Assembly: GCA_029934195.1 (NCBI GenBank)
Contig: JAOZMQ010000022.1
Span: forward strand, 1-16,436
Source: Candidatus Cloacimonadota bacterium
Lineage (GTDB): Bacteria; Cloacimonadota; Cloacimonadia; Cloacimonadales; JAOZMQ01
DNA: 16,436 nt
Direction of reading: 5' to 3'
The stretch's first letter is position 1, and every line of letters starts with the position of its first letter. The notes beneath the pieces are model-generated. The model worked only from the letters and a program-made list of their open reading frames with translations, did no database searches and was not told the DNA's origin. Shown here one piece after another: positions 1 through 7,889 of this stretch. Both the position numbers and the translations under genes were made by a program.

Positions 1-876
1 TCCGCTTTTTTTGTAACCAAAGAATCTGATTTCTTTTTTCCAAATTACGTAAAGGATTTTAAAAATTCAAACATCAAAAATAAAAAAGTAAAAATCGTTG
101 AAGATGGTTCTCCTTCTCCATATTTTCAAGGAAGTTTTTCCTTTCTTGATAACACTCTAACTTTTGTAAACTATATAAGTAGAATTGAAAGCCGAAATGA
201 AAAAGGTTATTATGGTATTTATAACTTTAAAGAGAAAGAAGAAAAAATATTTCATTTCAAAGAATCTCTTGCTCTAAGTAATGAGTTTACTCCTTTTTCT
301 GCACCAGTTTGGCTATTTGATGATAATTTCATTGTGTTTGTTTACAACTCAACTATCTTATATTCTTATGTGAACAAGAATTACTTAAAAGAAAACGAAT
401 TAACAATAAAAAAATTGTTCCAAAATAATAAGTTCTCTCATTCACTTACTTCTGCTTTTTCTCGCAAAAAAAATCAATTTGTATTTTCTTTTCTTGAAAC
501 AAGCGGAACTCTTGGATATACAATGTTTAATTTTGATTTAAAATTATCGGGAATTAAGCAAACACCTAAAGTATTAGCTTCAAATTATCGAGTGAAAATT
601 CTTGATTGGAATAAGGAAGCTAAAACTGGTGAGATTAAAAGAAAACGTTCGCCGATTCCACCTGGAGAAATTGATTTAGCAAGAGATATAGATGGGAAGT
701 TGGATAAAGTAAAAAATAGTGATACAATTGAACTGACTATTAGAAAAGGTAAAGAGGATAATTTTAAAAATGGCGAAGAAGTTGTCTTAGAATGGCCGGA
801 AAATATTAGAAATAGAAAAGCAAAGATTGTGTTCAAAGTAAAAACTATATCTTCAAGTAAAGATATTAAACATTAA
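1..876 (+). CDS. Beta-propeller-like envelope protein, 3' part only
   Basis: The frame is open from base 1 to the TAA at 874-876 (291 visible codons), so the gene starts upstream of the window. The GTG at 334 is internal and not a credible start: coding sequence of the same style runs on before it and no ribosome site precedes it. The visible N-terminal two thirds has alternating short beta strands with blade-like phrases such as SFLDNTLTFVNYI, APVWLFDDNFIVFVYN and SAFSRKKNQFVFSF. These resemble degenerate TolB/PD40 blades (P-x-W-s-x-D-g-x-x-I-x-F). The last ~95 residues are charged and look like a separate beta-rich domain (DTIELTIRKGKED, EEVVLEWPENIR, KAKIVFKVK). It lies 11 bases before the Ig-repeat lipoprotein gene and is probably co-transcribed with it. 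The protein encoded at 4610-7276 is a clearer propeller, so two related folds occur in the cluster. A propeller is my reading of the pattern; no function can be assigned. Confidence 0.7.
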   Translation, partial: SAFFVTKESDFFFPNYVKDFKNSNIKNKKVKIVEDGSPSPYFQGSFSFLDNTLTFVNYISRIESRNEKGYYGIYNFKEKEEKIFHFKESLALSNEFTPFSAPVWLFDDNFIVFVYNSTILYSYVNKNYLKENELTIKKLFQNNKFSHSLTSAFSRKKNQFVFSFLETSGTLGYTMFNFDLKLSGIKQTPKVLASNYRVKILDWNKEAKTGEIKRKRSPIPPGEIDLARDIDGKLDKVKNSDTIELTIRKGKEDNFKNGEEVVLEWPENIRNRKAKIVFKVKTISSSKDIKH

Positions 877-887
877 AGGAGAAAAAA

Positions 888-3800
888 ATGAAAAAGTTTA
901 ATCTGTTTATTTTATTAGTGCTATTGTTGTTATTTGGCTGTACAGAAAAATTTGACAATCCGCTTGATCCGACTGATAATTCAGTACCTTCTTTATCAAT
1001 TTCCGCAAATATCATTGCTGAAGACTCCCTTTTATTTAAGAAAATTGATGAAAGAAATTTTATTTCAGGTAATATCGATACTTTAAATATTCAACTTGGT
1101 GTATCAGACAAAAAAGATGTTGATGTTACAATATCTCTTGAGGTTTTCGATAGAAATATTAATAGTCTTATAAGTGAAATTGATTATTCATTTGAGGTTT
1201 CTAAGGATTCTCTTTTGAGTTTTTACAACTTTGTCCCAAAAAAATCAGGAGATTACGTTATTTCCATTACAGCAGAAGATTCTTATGAACATGCAATTAC
1301 AGATAGTATTTGTTATCAAGTTACAACTTTGGAGTTTGAAGAAAAAGATGCTTTTATGTCAGGTATTCTATCGCCAGATAAAGATACACTTGCTGTAACT
1401 ATTGTTTTTAATTCCATTGATAGCTATAATTATAAAGATGATTCATCAAATATTCCAGATACTTTACAATATAAAATTGGCGATGAAGATTGGAAAGACA
1501 TCAATAATTCTCAAGTTGAAATATTAGAGGATAATAAATTAAAAATCACAATTGTTGATATTCAAGAACGTTCTTTTGAAGATAAAGAAGTATTCTTTAG
1601 ATACGCTCTTATTGATATTTTTGAAAGAGATGTTATTTGTTCTAATGATGGTATTCCTGTAATAATTCTTTCAGATGAAGAAGATACAGAAGTTAAAATT
1701 ATTTCCGATTCAGAAGCTTTCAATCAACAACATCCAATATTATTGCAGTTCAATAAAAATTTGAACAATAAAGGTCATAAAATATTCTACAAACAGAGTG
1801 CTACAACAGATGATTTTACAGAAATAACAGATCCTTCTTTACTCTCAAATAATGTAATTCAAATTAATAGTTTTATCAATTTTATGGAAAATGTGGAATA
1901 TGCTTTTGAGGTAGAATATAATGAGAATACGATAAAGAATTTTGACCTGCTGTATGATACTTTAGCGCCAGAAATAATTGATGCTTCGTTGACAAAATTG
2001 TATTCAACTACTAAAGAATTCAACTTCTCTGAAAAAATTTCCAAAATCTTAATAAAAGATAATGATGGTGAAACACTTATTGATTCTATTTTCTCTATTC
2101 CAGTAGAAAGTTTTTCAATCAATCTTAATTTAATTCAAGGAATTGAAAAATCATTTAATGTTACAATAACTGACATTGTGGATAATTTAAGAGAATATAA
2201 TTTTTTATATACTTTTTATGGAGAATTTTCAATTACAAATCCACCATCAGATGAATTTTCTAATAACGATACAATTAGTTATATTTTGAGTTTGAATAAA
2301 GATCTTGATACTGAAAATTCAAAAGTATTTATTAATGAGATTTCTGTAAATGAATCTTATCCAGATGATCAAACAATATCATTTGAATATACTTGTTTAG
2401 AAGAAATTGATTATCTTATTGAATTAGATTTATTTGCTGTTGATGGCTCATCACTTCAACATTCTTGGACTTATTCCTATTCACAAAATGCTTTATCTTT
2501 AGAAGAAATTGTGCCTAATAATAATTCTTCTTCGAATGAAAAAATAATTCCGGTTGAATTAAAATTCTCAAATATTATTACTGAATTTACAATTATACAA
2601 ATCCCAAATCATGAGATTTCGATTACAGACTCAATTGTTACCTTTGATTTGGATATTGAAACATATCCACAAATTCAAATCAATTATTCTGATATTTATG
2701 GAAATACTAAAACATCTTTCCTTAATTATTTTTATGATGTAACTCTTCCTCAAATAGAAGTTTCTATACCTGAAAACGGTAGCTTTCTTACATCAACTAT
2801 TTTAGAATGCAATCATGAATTTACAGAGGTTCTTTCGGAAGTAATTGTTGATTTCCCACAAACTTTTCCTGCCGGTACCTATGAATTAGCAGACTCAATT
2901 TTGGTAATTTCATACACTTTCCCGGAAGAAGGAAATTACGAATTTTCGATAACTATGACAGATCTCGCCGGAAACACTTCATCAGAATCAATTCAATATG
3001 AATTTGTAAAAGTCCCTCAGATTATTAATTGTGAACCCGAAAATTTATCTTTCTTAAATAATCCATTATTAGAATGTTCTATTGTTTATGATACAATAAT
3101 TGATAGCGTTGACGTTATTTGGCCATCTGAGATACAAGGAGATGTATCTGTTTCAAATAATATTGTAAATATTTTATGCGATTTCCCCGAAGATGGAGAA
3201 TACACGTTTAATATTACTGCTTGGAGGGTTGGTGGAATTAATGCTCAAAATGAAATAAGTTATACTCTTGATAGAGCTATTCCGGAGTTAACTCTAATTA
3301 CACCAGAAAATGAATCAATACTTCACGAAACAGCTTTTCAGATTCAATTAGAATTCAATGAAGAAATTGCTACAGCTACTTCAAATATTGGTACTATTGG
3401 AATAGCGAATAAAACTGTCACCATTGACTATACTTTTACAGACGAGCAAGAATATGTTTTTAATTATGAAGTTAGTGATAATGCTGGAAATACAACTTCT
3501 GGTTCTTTAACATATTATTATTGTCTCCCTGTTACAATTGAATCTTTTGTCCCTGCCGATAATTCTATTTTGAATGATGATTTAAGTTGTATCGTTTCTT
3601 GTACAAATCCTGTAGATCATGCGGAAATTACTTATGCTGGAAACACTGTAAATAATACAATATATGGTTCAACTGTTTTATTCGATTATAATTTTACCAA
3701 TCAAGGTGAATATTCATTTGTTGTAAAAGTTTATGATATGTTTGATGTAATGGATGAACAGACTGTAACTTATACTTATGATTCAGAAGCACCTATTTTA

Positions 3801-4601
3801 ACTTCTGTAACTCCTCCAAATGAATCAATTCTTCATGCAGTAGATTTTCAAGCTGAATTAGAATTTAATGAAGAAATTGTAACAGCTACTTCAGATATTG
3901 GTATTATGGAAATAAATGATAATCTTGTTACTCTTGATTATACTTTTGCTAATGAACAAGAATATGTTTTTAATTACGAAGTTACTGATAATGCCGGGAA
4001 TATTTATTCAGATTCTTTAACATATTATTATTGTCTGCCGGTTACAATTGTATCTTTTGACCCTGCCGATAATTCTTTTTTGAATGCTGATTTGAGTTGT
4101 ATCGTTTCTTGTACAAATCCGGTAGAGAATGCAGAAGTTACTTATGAAGGAAACACTGTAAGCAATACAATAGATGGTTCAAATGTTTTATTCGATTATA
4201 CCTTTACAAATCAAGGCGAATATTCATTTGTTGTTCAAGTTTTTGATATCTTTGATGAAATGGATGAACAGACTGTAACTTATATTTTCGATGATATTTT
4301 ACCAGATACGTTGAGTGTAACTCCAGCCAATAATTCAACTATTACTGATTCCAATTTAGTTATAACAATTACTTGTACTGAGGATATTGGAGGTGCAAGT
4401 TGTGAATTTCCAAATAGTGGAACAGGCGATGTTTCTTATGAAAATGAGATAATTACAATAGAATTTACTTTAGAAGAAGCAGGGGATAATGAATTTATCA
4501 TAACATTTGAAGATCTTGCAGGCAATGAAAATTCTATTACTTTAAATTATTTATATGAAACAAATAGAAATAACAACAAAGATGACAGAAAAAGCAGATA
4601 G
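888..4601 (+). CDS. Large lipoprotein built of Ig-like domains
   Basis: This 1237-residue protein starts with a lysine pair and a hydrophobic stretch ending in LLLLFGC, a lipobox with the lipidated cysteine at residue 18. TEKFDNPLDPTDN follows, a motif common after the cysteine of FCB-type surface lipoproteins. Residues ~40-620 are beta-rich with weaker Ig-like repetition. From ~620 to ~1222 there are about seven clear Ig-like domains of ~85 residues each. Each has a P-x-N-x-S-x-L opening, a strand pair around 'EYxFxxxVxDxAGN', and a closing Y-rich strand. Four of them form a 170-residue two-domain unit repeated in tandem (see the repeat entry). The C-terminus is a short charged tail without a recognisable sorting domain. 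No catalytic motif is seen, so a structural, adhesive or docking role at the membrane surface is likely (inference). The start ATG at 888 has AAAGGAG at 875-881. The stop lies 8 bases before the next start. Confidence 0.88.
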   Translation: MKKFNLFILLVLLLLFGCTEKFDNPLDPTDNSVPSLSISANIIAEDSLLFKKIDERNFISGNIDTLNIQLGVSDKKDVDVTISLEVFDRNINSLISEIDYSFEVSKDSLLSFYNFVPKKSGDYVISITAEDSYEHAITDSICYQVTTLEFEEKDAFMSGILSPDKDTLAVTIVFNSIDSYNYKDDSSNIPDTLQYKIGDEDWKDINNSQVEILEDNKLKITIVDIQERSFEDKEVFFRYALIDIFERDVICSNDGIPVIILSDEEDTEVKIISDSEAFNQQHPILLQFNKNLNNKGHKIFYKQSATTDDFTEITDPSLLSNNVIQINSFINFMENVEYAFEVEYNENTIKNFDLLYDTLAPEIIDASLTKLYSTTKEFNFSEKISKILIKDNDGETLIDSIFSIPVESFSINLNLIQGIEKSFNVTITDIVDNLREYNFLYTFYGEFSITNPPSDEFSNNDTISYILSLNKDLDTENSKVFINEISVNESYPDDQTISFEYTCLEEIDYLIELDLFAVDGSSLQHSWTYSYSQNALSLEEIVPNNNSSSNEKIIPVELKFSNIITEFTIIQIPNHEISITDSIVTFDLDIETYPQIQINYSDIYGNTKTSFLNYFYDVTLPQIEVSIPENGSFLTSTILECNHEFTEVLSEVIVDFPQTFPAGTYELADSILVISYTFPEEGNYEFSITMTDLAGNTSSESIQYEFVKVPQIINCEPENLSFLNNPLLECSIVYDTIIDSVDVIWPSEIQGDVSVSNNIVNILCDFPEDGEYTFNITAWRVGGINAQNEISYTLDRAIPELTLITPENESILHETAFQIQLEFNEEIATATSNIGTIGIANKTVTIDYTFTDEQEYVFNYEVSDNAGNTTSGSLTYYYCLPVTIESFVPADNSILNDDLSCIVSCTNPVDHAEITYAGNTVNNTIYGSTVLFDYNFTNQGEYSFVVKVYDMFDVMDEQTVTYTYDSEAPILTSVTPPNESILHAVDFQAELEFNEEIVTATSDIGIMEINDNLVTLDYTFANEQEYVFNYEVTDNAGNIYSDSLTYYYCLPVTIVSFDPADNSFLNADLSCIVSCTNPVENAEVTYEGNTVSNTIDGSNVLFDYTFTNQGEYSFVVQVFDIFDEMDEQTVTYIFDDILPDTLSVTPANNSTITDSNLVITITCTEDIGGASCEFPNSGTGDVSYENEIITIEFTLEEAGDNEFIITFEDLAGNENSITLNYLYETNRNNNKDDRKSR
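3261..4280 (+). repeat. Tandem repeat of 510 bp inside the Ig lipoprotein gene
   Basis: Two in-frame copies (3261-3770 and 3771-4280) align without gaps at a period of exactly 510 bases (170 residues, two Ig-like domains). Anchors: TGAATCAAT at 3311 and 3821; CATATTATTATTGTCT at 3511 and 4021; GACTGTAACT at 3761 and 4271. The second half-unit is the most alike, and most differences are single base changes. A diverged third start (domain one only) follows at ~4281-4560. This indicates recent duplication of a two-domain block within the gene. Confidence 0.9.
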
Positions 4602-4609
4602 GAGGAATC

Positions 4610-7276
4610 ATGAAGAAATATATCTTCGCAATTCTAATTTTCCTGTGTTTTTCTTTACTCGCAGGAAATGTTATTGATCATTCTTTAGGATACACTCAAA
4701 AAGATAAATCTGTATGGAATTTATCAAAAGATGATTTTACAGATAGCGTTATAGATAATCAGTCAGCAAAAATCGAAAGTGGTAAATTATCCTTGATGAT
4801 AAAATTTAATGAACGACCACGATTTTCTTTTTTATCTTTATCAATTAATAGTAAGAAAATTACAAGTTTATTAGATAGAGGTCAATTTAGTGCACGTGAT
4901 TTAATTTTTATAATCAATGTAGAAAAGTATATAACTCCGGGTAAAAACAATATCTCACTTTCATATTCTGATGATTATGGTGATACGGAAAATATGAATT
5001 GGAGTTTTACAATTGGTCATATCGCCAAAGATAATTTTACTGATAATCTTGCTTTAACAAGTGGTGGTGGAGATAAAAGAAATATCAGAATTTCACCGGA
5101 TGGCAGATTTGCTGCTTATGTTTGGATTGGATTAGATGATGAAAATGCAATTAAAATCATTGATCTTGAAACTAAAGGTGAAAAGGTTGTTGTTGAAAGT
5201 AAAAAAATCAAAAAATTTGGCTCAAAATCTGATGAGGATCGTTTTTATTCATTCGCTCCTTGCTGGTCAAGAGATGGTAATTTCATATTTTTCATTTCAA
5301 CTCAAACAGGAAAACATGAAATTTATCGTGCCGATATTCTATTTGATGGAACACCAAGAAATATAATTCAGCTTACAAACTATGGTGCTTTGACAACAAA
5401 TCTTGCACTCTCTCCGGTTGATGATATTTTATTTTTTACATCAAATAAAAAAGATGGAAAAATGGATCTTTATATGGTAGAAAATATTGAAGAGATTAAG
5501 AATATTCAGGAATTTCAGAAAAACGAAAGCTTGTTTGTTTCTGCTGAGAAATTGATTTTCTCTCCTACTATCTCGTTCGATGGAAAATCTATTGCTTTTT
5601 GTTCACAAGGAAAAGAAGAACATACAACTATCAATGTTATTGATATTGAAACAAAAGAAACAATTCAAGAAATAAGTGAAAGGAGAAAAGATTGTCTATA
5701 TCCTTCGTGGTCTCCTACTGATAATATTTTGGCTTTTTATATCGGACACTCAATATTTCTAAGAGAATCGGATGAAGATGAGAACCATAAAATTATCTCC
5801 AATTGTAAACTTCCTACTTATGTTATTACTCCTGTTTGGGAACCTGGTGGAGGAGCAATTTATTATGTTGGAGATGACAAAAATAATTCAATCAATAAAT
5901 TAATGTTAGATTTGAAAAAAATGAAGGGTCATAAAAAAACCGTTTTACTTGATGATAAGCATCACAGCGGCAATAATGAAGTGGTGATTTCCAATGATTT
6001 TAAATATCTTCTTTACAATAGTTTCCAAACGGGAAAATGGCAAATTTGGACTTTGCATCAAGAAATTGTAAATAGTAAAACTGTTGTAAAATTAGATTGT
6101 TCTCCAAACACTCCCATTCATTATTTTGATAGAGAAAAAAGAGCATTCAAATTATTGACTTATTTTCCAGTTTTTGAAAACAAAGATGCTTTTTTGGAAA
6201 AAGACAATCTAATTGTTGGACAACATCGATTCAGTGATTCTTTGCAAGAATACACTATAAAAAGTGAAATGTTTCAAGAGAACACTCTTACTTTAGGATC
6301 TTCAAAAACAAGAAAATATGATTTGAAAAATGGTATGTTTTCTGGATTGAAGCCGGGTTGGGGACAAAAGAAAAAAAATCTAAGTAAAAAGAGTAAACTT
6401 TTTTGGTATTCTACTCTTGGTTTAGCAACACTTGGAACAGGTTCATATTTTGTTGCAGATAATTACTATCAAAATTATGTTGATGCTGATAATTTAGATG
6501 ATGCACTTGAAGCAAGAAATAGCTATCAGTTTTTCTCTTCAATGACAAGTGGTTTTATTTTAACCGGAGCAATGTACTATGCTTTAAATATTTATGACTC
6601 TATTACTTCCAAAGATAAATTATCAGAAGAATTAATTAAGCAACATCAAGATAATTTCTTTGCTATCAAATCAAACAGACCTGAAAAAAGAAATATCTAT
6701 GGGAAAACAAGAAATGATAAAGGGGAGCTGAAATTGTTTTCCTTTGAACCTAATGTAGAAATTTATTTACGCTCTACTGTAACAGGCGAAGAGGTTTATT
6801 ATGGTAAAACAAATTATTCTATGGATAAAGAAACTGCTTTTACCATTGGTAATCTTAAACCTGGAAATTATGTTCTGATTGCAAGAAAAAAACATATGTC
6901 TGATTATACTGAAAATATCCGTATTGATAATTTTAAGGTAACATATTCTTTAATCAAAATGAAAGCAACACAGACAGACAAAATAATGCAAACTCTGCAA
7001 TATTCTGTACCCGGTCTTACTCAATTTCAAAGAGGTCAGAAATACAAAGGTTATGTAATTACCGGAATTACCGGATCTGCTCTTCTTGGTGCATTGGTCC
7101 ATTCACTTGCTGCTTCTTCTGCTTATAGTGATTATTCCTCCGGTACAAATATCGAAAAAATAGTTGAAGCAAAATCAGATTACTATGATAATATTGCAAA
7201 GAGAAACAATTATTTTATTATGTTTGGTCTTTCATATTTATATAACATTTACGATGCTTATTATGGAGAAGAATAA
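4610..7276 (+). CDS. Secreted TolB-like propeller with PEGA domain and duplicated membrane hairpins
   Basis: This is an 888-residue multi-domain protein. Residues 1-18 form a signal peptide (ILIFLCFSLLAG, no lipobox). Residues ~50-138 form an Ig-like domain (YITPGKNNISLSYSDDYGD). Residues ~150-485 form a TolB/PD40-type propeller with blades marked by ISPDGRFAAYVW, APCWSRDGNFIFFIS, LSPVDDILFFTSN, SPTISFDGKSIAFCS, YPSWSPTDNILAFY and TPVWEPGGGAIYYV. Residues ~576-665 are a membrane module with two hydrophobic helices (~597-616, ~641-662). Residues ~706-785 look like a PEGA domain (VEIYLRS, GKTNYSM, NLKPGNYVLIARKK). Residues ~796-886 are a second membrane module, opening with VPGLTQFQRGQKYKG and resembling DUF5683. 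The two modules appear homologous. If the topology is read correctly, the propeller and PEGA domain sit in the periplasm and the two hairpins anchor it. AGGAGG at 4600-4605 precedes the ATG, and the stop overlaps the next start by one base (TAATG). Function unknown; propeller and PEGA folds usually mediate binding. Confidence 0.87.
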   Translation: MKKYIFAILIFLCFSLLAGNVIDHSLGYTQKDKSVWNLSKDDFTDSVIDNQSAKIESGKLSLMIKFNERPRFSFLSLSINSKKITSLLDRGQFSARDLIFIINVEKYITPGKNNISLSYSDDYGDTENMNWSFTIGHIAKDNFTDNLALTSGGGDKRNIRISPDGRFAAYVWIGLDDENAIKIIDLETKGEKVVVESKKIKKFGSKSDEDRFYSFAPCWSRDGNFIFFISTQTGKHEIYRADILFDGTPRNIIQLTNYGALTTNLALSPVDDILFFTSNKKDGKMDLYMVENIEEIKNIQEFQKNESLFVSAEKLIFSPTISFDGKSIAFCSQGKEEHTTINVIDIETKETIQEISERRKDCLYPSWSPTDNILAFYIGHSIFLRESDEDENHKIISNCKLPTYVITPVWEPGGGAIYYVGDDKNNSINKLMLDLKKMKGHKKTVLLDDKHHSGNNEVVISNDFKYLLYNSFQTGKWQIWTLHQEIVNSKTVVKLDCSPNTPIHYFDREKRAFKLLTYFPVFENKDAFLEKDNLIVGQHRFSDSLQEYTIKSEMFQENTLTLGSSKTRKYDLKNGMFSGLKPGWGQKKKNLSKKSKLFWYSTLGLATLGTGSYFVADNYYQNYVDADNLDDALEARNSYQFFSSMTSGFILTGAMYYALNIYDSITSKDKLSEELIKQHQDNFFAIKSNRPEKRNIYGKTRNDKGELKLFSFEPNVEIYLRSTVTGEEVYYGKTNYSMDKETAFTIGNLKPGNYVLIARKKHMSDYTENIRIDNFKVTYSLIKMKATQTDKIMQTLQYSVPGLTQFQRGQKYKGYVITGITGSALLGALVHSLAASSAYSDYSSGTNIEKIVEAKSDYYDNIAKRNNYFIMFGLSYLYNIYDAYYGEE

Positions 7277-7884
7277 TGATATTTAAAAAAAGAATAATAT
7301 CTATTTTACTGATGATAATTTTTCTGACTTCGTTAATTGCAGAAGAAAATATATTTCCGCAATTAATCAGAGATATTAAAAAAGGAAGCTCAGAATCTAT
7401 CGAAAAAAGTAAAATTCAATTATTGGAATTTAAAGCAGTGGACAAAGTTGATGTTTTTAAAAAACATTATTTATTAAGTTTCTGCTATTTTTCAGATTTA
7501 CCTGAAAAAATGATGAAAGTAGATGATAATCTTCAAAAATCTTTAATGGTTTTAAAATCATTAGATTCCAAATCATACGATAAAATCTTTGCTTTTTTAA
7601 GTAAAACTTATAGTATCTTTGAGGAATTAATTTCTTTTAAAGACTTTGAATATGAGGATTTAGAAAATGTAATTAATAATCTTATCAACCAATTTCAGAT
7701 TAAGGTAGAAATTGCCGAAATTCTGGAAAACTATAATTATGCTTCCAACATTAAATCAAATTTAAGAGGATTTAGTTTTCACATTCTTGAAGGAAGAAAG
7801 AAAGATTCAATCAACAAAATGTTATATAAATTAGATAGCATAATTATGAAAAAACCAGCTATTATTGATACCAGGAGGAATTAA
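7276..7884 (+). CDS. Small secreted helical protein, unknown function
   Basis: This 202-residue protein has a signal peptide (FKKR, then a hydrophobic stretch ending in TSLIA, likely cleaved before EEN at about residue 23). The rest looks entirely helical, with amphipathic, lysine- and glutamate-rich segments (IEKSKIQLLEFKAVDK, KSLMVLKSLDSKSYDK, LENVINNLINQFQIK). I recognise no family or catalytic motif; a TPR-like or coiled-helix periplasmic adaptor is possible but unproven. Its ATG shares one base with the stop of the propeller/PEGA gene, which implies translational coupling. GGAG at 7265-7268 serves as ribosome site. The gene ends 5 bases before the binding-protein gene, whose strong AGGAGG (7873-7878) lies inside this reading frame. 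Its place between the envelope genes and the transporter makes it a candidate accessory subunit. Confidence 0.75.
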   Translation: MIFKKRIISILLMIIFLTSLIAEENIFPQLIRDIKKGSSESIEKSKIQLLEFKAVDKVDVFKKHYLLSFCYFSDLPEKMMKVDDNLQKSLMVLKSLDSKSYDKIFAFLSKTYSIFEELISFKDFEYEDLENVINNLINQFQIKVEIAEILENYNYASNIKSNLRGFSFHILEGRKKDSINKMLYKLDSIIMKKPAIIDTRRN

Positions 7885-7889
7885 TAACT

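Noticed and set aside
585..836. 83-codon minus-strand open frame
   Set aside because: It is fully inside a well-supported + strand gene, and its hydrophobic translation is a shadow of lysine- and glutamate-rich codons.
334..876. Separate 180-residue gene starting at GTG 334
   Set aside because: The same frame is open back to base 1 with continuous protein-like sequence, and no ribosome site precedes the GTG.
3261..4280. Mobile element or CRISPR-like array
   Set aside because: The 510-base repeats are in frame, encode Ig-like domains, and have no spacers, terminal inverted repeats or transposase.
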